In this document: in pieces, positions 1-5,294 of the stretch
Layout of the letters: every line of letters starts with the position of its first letter
Numbering within the stretch: position 1 is the first letter of the stretch
Assembly: GCA_900545905.1 (NCBI GenBank)
Contig: URBA01000085.1
Span: 1 to 6,421 of the forward strand
Source of the DNA: an uncultured Collinsella sp.
Lineage (GTDB): Bacteria > Actinomycetota > Coriobacteriia > Coriobacteriales > Coriobacteriaceae
Direction of reading: 5' to 3'
Length of the DNA: 6,421 nucleotides
Notes under the pieces: model-generated
What the model was told of the DNA's origin: nothing
What the model saw: only the letters and a program-made list of their open reading frames with translations
The model's database searches: none
Made by a program: the position numbers and the translations under genes

Positions 1-4
1 AGCT

Positions 5-37
5 TCGTCGGCAGCGTCAGATGTGTATAAGAGACAG
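5..37 (+). other. Illumina Nextera adapter with Tn5 mosaic end (non-genomic)
   Basis: Positions 5-18 read TCGTCGGCAGCGTC, the Nextera read-1 tail. Positions 19-37 read AGATGTGTATAAGAGACAG, the 19-bp hyperactive-Tn5 mosaic end. The two are adjacent and in the order and orientation of a tagmentation library fragment, with the insert beginning at 38. This is untrimmed library sequence at a contig end, not a transposon of the organism. The four bases before it (1-4) are also of doubtful origin. Everything before 38 should be excluded from biological interpretation. Confidence 0.98.
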
Positions 38-51
38 GACCAAGGCAACCC

Positions 52-92
52 GCCCGGAGGCGGCCCCAGCGCGAGACCGTCCCGAATGCCTA
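52..92 (-). repeat. 41-nt stop-codon-associated repeat, copy A
   Basis: This 41-nt stretch matches 1308-1348 at 38 of 41 positions; the differences are at 62/1318, 77/1333 and 85/1341. On the minus strand it begins with the TAG that terminates the transporter gene. It continues through a small potential hairpin (CGGGA, 3-nt loop, TCTCG, with one G-U pair) and into a G/C-rich segment. In copy B that segment is one foot of a 37-bp stem. Here the sequence beyond it (38-51) diverges from copy B and then runs into the adapter, so any long hairpin is truncated. It is probably a member of a dispersed family; its function is unknown. Confidence 0.8.
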
Positions 93-1028
93 CCCGCACA
101 GTGTGGCTACGAGTGGGATGGTCAAAATGGAGCAGATGATCGACAAAAACGTGCACTGCATCATGGGGCGTGCATCCTTGCCGTATTGTAGGCAGTACAG
201 CGTACCGTTGCTGCCCACCGGCATTGCCATCTCGAGCACAAGCGTCGCGATAAACATGGGCGTCATGCCGGGCCACAAGCGCGCGACGGCAAGACATGCC
301 ACCGGCACGACAACCAGGCGAAACGCCACGGCGACATAGGCGCGCCAGTTGGTGAGCATCTCGAGCGGACGGTACTTGGCGATAGACGATCCCATGAGCA
401 ACAATTCCGCTGGAGTGGTCATGGTGCCAACGATGGAAATCGAGTCGCCCAACACGCCCCAATCGGTCCATCCGGTTAGCACGATCCCAAGCACAACAGC
501 ACTTGCAATGAGACCAGGACTCTTGCAGCAGGCGGCAATATTGCGCATCTGCTTTTTAAGGCCGCCATCCATTCCGCTAAATAACATGGCACCGACGGTA
601 AACATAAGAAGGTTTAGGGGGATAAGCGCAATCGATGCATACAACAGCGCTTGTTTTCCCAACACCGCCGAAATAACCGGAAAACCGATAAACCCGGCAT
701 TACCGAAAAGCACGGCGAAGCGATACGAGCATTCTGTCCCTTTGGGAACGCGAAGAGCAGCGGTGACAGCAAACGCGATAACGGTCGCCACCACATACAT
801 CACAAAGGACAGACCCATGAGCGAAAACGTCTCTGCAATGCTCGGAAGCTTCACATCATCGCCCAGCGCTGACGAAAGCACCAAGCACGGTAGCGCCACC
901 TGCAACAGCAGATGCGACAGCTCGCGCTCGAACTCCGCTTTCATAAACCCCAGCTTGGCGATACACCACCCCAACAAAATAGGCAGCGAAACCGTCAACA
1001 TCTGAAGCGCCACACTCGTAAAGCTCAT
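90..1028 (-). CDS. AEC (auxin efflux carrier) family transporter
   Basis: A 312-residue, strongly hydrophobic protein with about ten predicted membrane segments (roughly 6-25, 39-56, 68-91, 103-122, 128-150, 171-187, 195-215, 229-249, 256-276 and 290-309). This is the usual size and layout of bacterial AEC-family carriers. The NAGFIGFPV motif at 110-118 and the PVGSNG segment at 270-275 are typical of the family's conserved glycine/proline/asparagine regions. Family members with known roles move malate and other organic anions across the cytoplasmic membrane; the substrate here cannot be read from sequence. The ATG at 1028 is preceded by an AAGGGGG ribosome site (1033-1039). The gene follows phosphoketolase on the same strand, with 321 bp of hairpin-rich DNA between. 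Its TAG stop lies inside a repeat also found just after the phosphoketolase stop. No convincing promoter of its own was seen. The family is secure; the substrate is unknown. Confidence 0.9.
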   Translation of the reverse strand: MSFTSVALQMLTVSLPILLGWCIAKLGFMKAEFERELSHLLLQVALPCLVLSSALGDDVKLPSIAETFSLMGLSFVMYVVATVIAFAVTAALRVPKGTECSYRFAVLFGNAGFIGFPVISAVLGKQALLYASIALIPLNLLMFTVGAMLFSGMDGGLKKQMRNIAACCKSPGLIASAVVLGIVLTGWTDWGVLGDSISIVGTMTTPAELLLMGSSIAKYRPLEMLTNWRAYVAVAFRLVVVPVACLAVARLWPGMTPMFIATLVLEMAMPVGSNGTLYCLQYGKDARPMMQCTFLSIICSILTIPLVATLCG

Positions 1029-1052
1029 GCTTCCCCCTTATCTATTCCACGA

Positions 1053-1125
1053 GGGCCGGGGCGCCTGCTTTGTTTTGAGAAGTGGGCTTCGCGAACTTCT
1101 CAAAACAAAGCAGGCACCCCGGCCC
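1053..1125 (-). repeat. Long hairpin 1 (31-bp stem, 11-nt loop) ahead of transporter
   Basis: The arms 1053-1083 and 1095-1125 are complementary over 31 bp with one mismatch (1062/1116), around loop 1084-1094 (GGGCTTCGCGA on the plus strand). The mismatch is C-A if the plus strand is transcribed but a G-U wobble in a minus-strand transcript, the direction of the flanking genes. The 25-nt tip 1077-1101 is identical, in inverted orientation, to the tip of hairpin 2 at 1268-1292, although the rest of the stems are unrelated. The hairpin ends about 14 nt upstream of the transporter ribosome site, so it would lie in that gene's 5' leader. It could be a processing, stability or attenuation element, or a mobile palindrome. 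Confidence 0.9.
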
Positions 1126-1130
1126 CGGCA

Positions 1131-1199
1131 ATGTAATCTTGGCTGACCAAAGTTAGATGCACGGTTTTCAAGGAAGTAGCAGCCGTGTCCCCATTACAT
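1131..1199. other. Nested inverted repeats (possible three-way-junction RNA)
   Basis: ATGTAAT at 1131-1137 pairs with ATTACAT at 1193-1199 as an outer 7-bp stem. Inside it, TTGG/CCAA at 1139-1142 and 1147-1150 enclose a 4-nt loop, and CACGG/CCGTG at 1160-1164 and 1183-1187 enclose an 18-nt loop. Together they would draw a small three-way junction lying exactly between the two long hairpins. The stems are short and could be chance. I compared it by eye with the hammerhead core and the preQ1 and fluoride riboswitches and saw no match. Confidence 0.3.
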
Positions 1200-1237
1200 A
1201 AAAAATAATCAGCCCCCGCATATCGAAACGGTCGAGA

Positions 1238-1322
1238 GGGCCGCCTCCGGGCTGGTGCCCTTCCTCGGAGAAGTTCGCGAAGCCCACTTCTCCGAGGAAG
1301 GGCACCAGCCCGGAGGCAGCCC
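1238..1322 (-). repeat. Long hairpin 2 (37-bp stem, 11-nt loop) after phosphoketolase
   Basis: The arms 1238-1274 and 1286-1322 pair over 37 bp with one mismatch (1242/1318), again C-A on plus but G-U in minus-strand RNA. On the minus strand the loop 1275-1285 reads GGGCTTCGCGA. The structure starts 27 nt past the phosphoketolase stop, and its proximal arm overlaps repeat copy B. It probably protects or processes the phosphoketolase mRNA 3' end, or acts as a terminator. The nearest T run on the minus strand (complement of 1200-1205) is over 30 nt beyond the hairpin, which argues against a standard intrinsic terminator. Confidence 0.92.
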
Positions 1323-1348
1323 CAGCGCGAGATCGTCCCGGATGCCTA
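1308..1348 (-). repeat. 41-nt stop-codon-associated repeat, copy B
   Basis: This copy matches 52-92 at 38 of 41 positions. On the minus strand it starts one base after the phosphoketolase TAG stop and itself opens with another TAG (1348-1346). It then has a short CGGGA/TCTCG hairpin and runs into the proximal arm of long hairpin 2. The near identity of noncoding sequence after two unrelated genes, in the same position relative to each stop, is best explained by a repeated element rather than shared gene ancestry. Confidence 0.85.
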
Positions 1349-1349
1349 T

Positions 1350-3878
1350 CTACTCGTTGTCGCCCGCGGTCATCTGCGTTGCGGAGAGCGCGCCGTCGGC
1401 TGCTGTTGCGGCTGCGGCGTCGGGCCAGACCCAGTCGGTAAAGGCCGGGTGATCGTAGCCCTCATCGCACGCGAACTCGAAGGCCTCGGTGCGGAATGCC
1501 TCCCACTTATCAATCTGCTCCGCAAACTTATCGGCGTCGACCAGGCGCAGCACGTCGGCGGCCAGTGCCCAGCGGTCCATGTTGTTCAGGCGCAGCATGT
1601 CGAACGGCGTTGTCGTGGAGCCTTTCTCCTCGTAGCCGTGGACGCGGAAGGCATCGTGGCCGGGGCGGTTCCAAATCAGACGGCGAATCGTGCCGGCATA
1701 AGCGTGGAACGCGAAGAGGACGGGCTTCTCGCCGCAGCCGAACAGCTCAGCCCAGCGCTCGTCGCTGAGAGCCTGGTCGTTCTCGCAGACGTTCTGGATC
1801 TTGAGCAGGTCGACCACGTTGACGAACCATACCTTGATGCCCAGCTCGCGCAGCATGTCGGTTGCAGCCAGAGCCTCAAGCGTCGGCACGTCACCGCAGG
1901 TGGCGACCACGACGTCGGCCTCGGCGAGCGAATCGGCGGTCGATACCCACTCCCAGGTCGCAACGCCCTCGGCGAGCTCCGCCTTGGCCTCGTCGACCGT
2001 CTGGAAGGTCGGAGCAGGCTGCTTGCCGCAGAAGATGGCGTTGACGCAGTCAGTGGACTGGTAGACGCGCTCGGCCACGGCGAGAGCCATGTTGGCGTCG
2101 GCCGGATAGTAGGCGTTTACGATGTGCGTGTCGTTGGCCTTGTTGAGCAGCAGGTCGATAAAGCCGGGGTCCTGATGCGAGAAGCCGTTGTGGTCCTGAC
2201 GCCAGACGTGGCTCGACAGCAAAATGTTAAGGCCGCTGATGGGGGCACGCCACGGAATCTCGCGCTTGGTAGCCTCGAGCCACTTGCAGTGCTGGTTGAC
2301 CATGGAGTCGACCACATGGACAAAGCTCTCGTAGGAGCTCCACACGCCGGAACGGCCAGTGAGCACGTAGGCCTCGAGGAAGCCCTCGCATTGGTGCTCG
2401 GACAGCTGCTCGACGACCTTACCGGAGCCTGCCAGCAGCTCGTCGTTGGCCTCGTCCTCGTAGAAGCCGGCGTCCCACTGCTTCTTGGTCACCTTGTAGG
2501 CAGCCTGCAGACGGTTGGACGCGGTCTCGTCGGGACCAAAGATGCGGAAGTCATCCATGTTCTTGGCCAGAACGTCGGCAGTGTACTCACCAAAGACGCG
2601 GGCGGCCTCGGTGGAGCCCCAGCCATGACCCTTAGTTGCGACGGGGACCTCGTGGGCATGAACATCGGGCAGCTCGAGCTCGCGACGCACCTTACCGCCG
2701 TTCGCGTTGGGGTTGGCGCCGATGCGCAGCTCGCCGGTCGGCATAAAGGCCGTCACCTCGGGGCGCACCTGGCCCTCGGGTGTAAAGAGCTCCTCGGGCT
2801 TGTAGGAACGCAGCCACTCGCGCAGCACGCGGAAGTGCTCGTGGGTGTCCTTGGCACTCGCCAGCGGCACCTGATGTGCGCGCCAGGAGTCCTCGGTCTT
2901 CTTGCCGTCGATGTGCTTGGGGCAAGTCCAGCCCTTGGGCGTACGGAACACAATCATGGGGTAGGCCGGGCGGACCACGGTCTCGCCTGAGGCGGCCTGG
3001 GCCTGCGCGGTGGCCTTGATGTCACAGATCTCGTCAAAGACCTGCTCAAACAGGGCAGCGAAACGCGCATGAATGCTTGCGTGGCTCTCGTCGTCAAAGC
3101 CGGCGACAAAGAAGTGCGGCTTATAGCCCATGCCCTCAAAGAACTTGGTGAGCTCTTCGTCGGACACGCGGGCAAGGATGGTGGGGTTGGCGATCTTGTA
3201 GCCGTTGAGGTGCAGGATCGGCAGGACGATACCGTCGGTTGCCGGGTTCACGAGCTTGTTGGACTGCCAAGAGGTCGCGAGCGGGCCGGTCTCGGACTCG
3301 CCATCGCCCACCACGGCCACGGCCAGCAGGCTCGGGTTATCCATAACGGCGCCGTAGGCGTGGCTGAGCGTGTAGCCGAGCTCGCCGCCCTCGTGGATGG
3401 AACCGGGCGTCTCGGGCGCAAAGTGGCTCGGGATGCCGCCGGGATAGGAGAACTGGCGGAAGAACTTCTGCAGGCCGGCCTCGTCATTGGTGATGTCGGG
3501 GCGAATCTCGCGGTAGGTGCCGTCGAGCAGCGACTGAGCAGTACCGGCGGGGCCACCGTGACCAGGGCCCATCAAGAAGATAGCATTCTGGCTGTGGTCG
3601 GCAATGAGACGATTGACGTGACCAAACAGGAAGTTGATGCCGGGCGTGGTACCCCAGTGGCCAACCAGGCGGTGCTTAACGTCCGGACGACCGAAGTCGC
3701 GCGTCTCGCCGGTCTTCTCGTCGACAAAGTCGGGGCGCATTAGCGGGTTAGAGCGAAGGTAGATCTGACCGACGGACAGATAGTTCGATGCGCGCCAATA
3801 CAGGTCGACGCCCTCGAGCTCGGAAGCCGGCACCTCGTGGCCCAGCTTTTGCCACGGCGTCCCCAGTGTTTTAGCCAT
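1350..3878 (-). CDS. xfp: Xylulose-5-phosphate/fructose-6-phosphate phosphoketolase
   Basis: An 842-residue, full-length thiamine-diphosphate enzyme of the cytosol. The family splits xylulose-5-P into acetyl-phosphate and glyceraldehyde-3-P; bifid-type members also split fructose-6-P into acetyl-phosphate and erythrose-4-P. Acetyl-phosphate then yields acetate and ATP. Visible motifs are GHWGTTPG (73-80), GPGHGGPAG (104-112), SHFAPETPGSIHEGGELGY (151-169), the cofactor-binding GDGESETGP (191-199), the SEHQCEG catalytic glutamate region (493-499) and QDHNGFSHQDPG (561-572). All active-site histidine positions I can recognise are kept. The tail after about residue 815 is alanine-rich and probably variable. 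The ATG at 3878 is preceded by GAAGGGA (3887-3893) at an 8-nt spacing. Two LacI-type operators upstream suggest repression by the neighbouring regulator. Substrate preference (Xfp versus Xpk) is not settled by sequence alone. Confidence 0.97.
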   Translation of the reverse strand: MAKTLGTPWQKLGHEVPASELEGVDLYWRASNYLSVGQIYLRSNPLMRPDFVDEKTGETRDFGRPDVKHRLVGHWGTTPGINFLFGHVNRLIADHSQNAIFLMGPGHGGPAGTAQSLLDGTYREIRPDITNDEAGLQKFFRQFSYPGGIPSHFAPETPGSIHEGGELGYTLSHAYGAVMDNPSLLAVAVVGDGESETGPLATSWQSNKLVNPATDGIVLPILHLNGYKIANPTILARVSDEELTKFFEGMGYKPHFFVAGFDDESHASIHARFAALFEQVFDEICDIKATAQAQAASGETVVRPAYPMIVFRTPKGWTCPKHIDGKKTEDSWRAHQVPLASAKDTHEHFRVLREWLRSYKPEELFTPEGQVRPEVTAFMPTGELRIGANPNANGGKVRRELELPDVHAHEVPVATKGHGWGSTEAARVFGEYTADVLAKNMDDFRIFGPDETASNRLQAAYKVTKKQWDAGFYEDEANDELLAGSGKVVEQLSEHQCEGFLEAYVLTGRSGVWSSYESFVHVVDSMVNQHCKWLEATKREIPWRAPISGLNILLSSHVWRQDHNGFSHQDPGFIDLLLNKANDTHIVNAYYPADANMALAVAERVYQSTDCVNAIFCGKQPAPTFQTVDEAKAELAEGVATWEWVSTADSLAEADVVVATCGDVPTLEALAATDMLRELGIKVWFVNVVDLLKIQNVCENDQALSDERWAELFGCGEKPVLFAFHAYAGTIRRLIWNRPGHDAFRVHGYEEKGSTTTPFDMLRLNNMDRWALAADVLRLVDADKFAEQIDKWEAFRTEAFEFACDEGYDHPAFTDWVWPDAAAATAADGALSATQMTAGDNE

Positions 3879-3900
3879 TGTTTATGTCCCTTCGCTGTGC

Positions 3901-3923
3901 GGTCGCCCTCCGATACGGCAACC
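3901..3923 (-). promoter_or_regulatory. Leader hairpin just upstream of phosphoketolase ribosome site
   Basis: The minus-strand complement of 3917-3923 (GGTTGCC) pairs with that of 3901-3907 (GGCGACC), giving 7 bp including one U-G wobble and a 9-nt loop. It lies inside the predicted 5' leader, ending about 7 nt before the ribosome site. It may affect mRNA stability or translation; a hairpin this size could also be chance. Confidence 0.3.
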
Positions 3924-3936
3924 TTTCGTTGGGACT

Positions 3937-3942
3937 AGTATA
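3937..3942 (-). promoter_or_regulatory. Predicted -10 element of phosphoketolase promoter
   Basis: The minus strand reads TATACT here, five of six matches to TATAAT. It lies 58 bp upstream of the ATG, predicting a start of transcription near 3930 and a leader of about 50 nt. No good -35 hexamer is found at the expected spacing; operator 1 occupies that spacer. This is consistent with a weak promoter under repressor control. Confidence 0.5.
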
Positions 3943-3947
3943 TTTGC

Positions 3948-3959
3948 TAAAACGTTTTA
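3948..3959. promoter_or_regulatory. LacI-family operator 1
   Basis: TAAAACGTTTTA is a perfect 12-bp palindrome with a central CpG, the usual form of LacI/GalR-family operators, where the hinge-helix leucine inserts at the CpG. Outside it, 3945-3946 and 3961-3962 are also complementary. It sits immediately upstream of the predicted -10 of phosphoketolase, so binding would block RNA polymerase. The adjacent LacI-family gene is the obvious candidate, though a CcpA-like global regulator could also use such a site. Confidence 0.85.
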
Positions 3960-3963
3960 TCAT

Positions 3964-3985
3964 GGTGAAAAAACGTTTTAGCACC
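3964..3985. promoter_or_regulatory. LacI-family operator 2
   Basis: The core AAAACGTTTT at 3970-3979 is a perfect palindrome. It is flanked after a 2-bp mismatch on each side by complementary GGTG (3964-3967) and CACC (3982-3985), making a 22-bp imperfect palindrome. Its centre is exactly 21 bp from that of operator 1, two helical turns, so two dimers would sit on the same face of the DNA. It covers the expected -35 region or just upstream of it. Confidence 0.8.
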
Positions 3986-4020
3986 CTTATCAATTCCATC
4001 GATTAGCAAAACGCGACATT

Positions 4021-4047
4021 CACCTGCGGCATTGCCCGTCACAGGTG
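4021..4047 (-). terminator. Weak candidate terminator hairpin after lacI-family gene
   Basis: On the minus strand CACCTG (4047-4042) pairs with CAGGTG (4026-4021), with a possible inner GGC/GCC pairing in the 15-nt loop. It begins 36 nt past the repressor stop. The following minus-strand sequence has only a run of four Ts, several bases later, so termination would be partial at best and read-through into phosphoketolase is possible. Confidence 0.3.
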
Positions 4048-4082
4048 CTCCACATTCGGTCTCTGCAAATTGATAAACGTGT

Positions 4083-5111
4083 TTAGTTGTGTTTAGTAAG
4101 CTCGAGCACGCTGTCCTTAACGATAAGCTCCGGCTCCAGAACGACCTCTTCGGCACGCCTGCCGCCCCTACCGGCAAGACGCTTGGACATGCAGCCAAAA
4201 GCATGCTCCGCAAGGACACCAGGATCCTGCTCAATCGCGGTCAGCGCCGGCTCAAAGAGAACGTCGGCCGCCGAGTTGTCATAGCTTACGACCGAAATGT
4301 CACCCGGAATGCTCTTCCCCATCTCGTGCAAGCGCTTGAGCAAACCGAGGGCAATGTTATCCGAGCTTGCGAACACGGCAGTGGCGTCAGTTGCGAGCAC
4401 CGCCTCCGAGGCCTCGTATGCGCTCGGGATGTAGTACTCGCTCTCAAACTCCAAACGCGCGTCGATCGGCAGGCCAACCTCACGCAGAGCGCGCTCATAG
4501 CCGGCAAGTCGCTTGCGACCCGTATTGGAACGGCGGGCGTTAACCAAGCAGGCGATGCGACGGTGACCTTGCTCGATCAGATAGCGGGTGGCCATGTAGC
4601 CACCCATCTCGTGGTCGAACATCACCTTGTCGCACTCGAGCCCCTCAATGGCACGGTCGACCATCACGGCAGGGATAGGCAGATGGCTGACTTCTTCGCG
4701 CAGGGCGCGGTCGTCGGAGAACTCGTCACCCACCACCAGAAAGACACCGTCGACGCCGCGCGTCACCAGCTGGCGCAGCAGCTCCAGATCGTCGTCGGCA
4801 CTTCCGCCCGAGCTGGTAATAAAGAGCGCATAGCCGTCCTCGCGGCAGCGCTTTTCCAAGCTGCCGGCAAGCGAGGCAAAAAAGCGGCTCTCGATGTTAG
4901 GGACGATAAGGCCCAGCGTGCGCGACTCGCGCATGACCAGGCTACGCGCAATCTGGTTGGGAACATAGTGGTTGCGCGCCGCGACCTCTTTGATGAGCTT
5001 GCGGTTTTCTTCCGAGATGCGACAGGGCCGATTATTAAGAACAAGCGAGACCGACGAGGGGGAAAGCCCCACCTCCTGGGCGATCTGCTTGAGGGTGACT
5101 TTGTTGGCCAT
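4083..5111 (-). CDS. LacI/GalR-family transcriptional repressor
   Basis: A 342-residue regulator of typical family length. The helix-turn-helix spans about 5-28 (VTLKQIAQEVGLSPSSVS then LVLNN). The hinge helix is about 50-63 (PNQIARSLV, with Leu58 placed to intercalate at an operator CpG). The periplasmic-binding-protein-like effector domain runs from about 66 to 335, with the GLIVPNI start, DNIALG (251-256) and DISVVSYDN (271-279) typical of the family. The ATG at 5111 is chosen because it starts the conserved N-terminus and is preceded by GGAAGGAG (5116-5123); the open frame continues upstream only as an antisense shadow of murB. It is transcribed toward phosphoketolase, and the two operators between them make that gene its likely target. 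The effector is probably a sugar or sugar phosphate, but it cannot be identified here. Confidence 0.95.
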   Translation of the reverse strand: MANKVTLKQIAQEVGLSPSSVSLVLNNRPCRISEENRKLIKEVAARNHYVPNQIARSLVMRESRTLGLIVPNIESRFFASLAGSLEKRCREDGYALFITSSGGSADDDLELLRQLVTRGVDGVFLVVGDEFSDDRALREEVSHLPIPAVMVDRAIEGLECDKVMFDHEMGGYMATRYLIEQGHRRIACLVNARRSNTGRKRLAGYERALREVGLPIDARLEFESEYYIPSAYEASEAVLATDATAVFASSDNIALGLLKRLHEMGKSIPGDISVVSYDNSAADVLFEPALTAIEQDPGVLAEHAFGCMSKRLAGRGGRRAEEVVLEPELIVKDSVLELTKHN

Positions 5112-5146
5112 CTCGCTCCTTCCGGGTTTACGCGCAATCTCTTGAA

Positions 5147-5152
5147 AGTATA
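5147..5152 (-). promoter_or_regulatory. Predicted -10 element of the repressor gene
   Basis: The minus strand reads TATACT, identical to the predicted phosphoketolase -10, 35 bp upstream of the repressor ATG. The -35 region is not recognisable. No CpG-centred palindrome like the two operators lies nearby, so autoregulation is not supported by the sequence. Confidence 0.45.
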
Positions 5153-5245
5153 GCGAATACCCATCTACCTCGGTGATAAACACTTTACCAATCCGGTAGA
5201 CGGCTGTTTTATCGCCGCCAGCGCACCAAATCCGTCCGGGTGGGG

Positions 5246-5251
5246 TATATT
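5246..5251 (+). promoter_or_regulatory. Predicted -10 element of murB
   Basis: TATATT lies 43 bp upstream of the murB ATG, in the divergent region shared with the repressor gene. It predicts a transcript start near 5258, downstream of an in-frame TTG at 5250. That argues for the ATG at 5295 as the true start. The -35 is weak. Confidence 0.4.
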
Positions 5252-5294
5252 GCAATCGATTGATGACAACGACCACCAAAAGGCGGATATTCGT

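Larger units (their letters stand above)
1029..1349 (-). other. Hairpin-rich intergenic region between phosphoketolase and transporter
   Basis: This 321-bp gap has no credible gene. From the phosphoketolase side it holds the 41-nt repeat copy B, a 37-bp hairpin (1238-1322), an A/T-rich stretch with six As (1200-1205), a 70-nt segment with nested inverted repeats (1131-1199), a 31-bp hairpin (1053-1125) and the transporter ribosome site. Neither long hairpin is followed directly by a T run on the minus strand, so neither is a textbook intrinsic terminator. The small open frames here read through the hairpins and have no family resemblance. Confidence 0.8.

Noticed and set aside
19..37. Tn5 mosaic end as evidence of a transposon insertion
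   Set aside because: It is directly preceded by the Nextera primer tail, so it is a library artefact.
1131..1199. Hammerhead ribozyme or known small riboswitch between the hairpins
   Set aside because: The hammerhead CUGAUGA core is absent on both strands, and no preQ1 or fluoride riboswitch signature could be matched.
1077..1292. Invertible switch using the 25-nt inverted repeats
   Set aside because: Inversion would exchange the arms of the two hairpins and destroy both stems; each stem is intact, and no recombinase gene is present in the window.
1449..2990. 513-codon plus-strand open frame opposite phosphoketolase
   Set aside because: It is an antisense shadow of a GC-rich gene; the translation has no recognisable domain and the opposite strand encodes an intact, highly conserved enzyme.
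4074..4085. TAAACGTGTTTA near the repressor stop as a third operator
   Set aside because: The arms are only 5 bp, the centre is not CpG-symmetric, and it overlaps the stop codon far from the promoter.
4089..5153. 354-codon plus-strand open frame opposite the repressor
   Set aside because: It is antisense to a complete LacI-family gene, with low-complexity translation and no family resemblance.
5177..5187. TAAA-CAC-TTTA near the repressor promoter as an autoregulatory operator
   Set aside because: It has short arms and an odd centre unlike the two strong operators; a chance match is likely.
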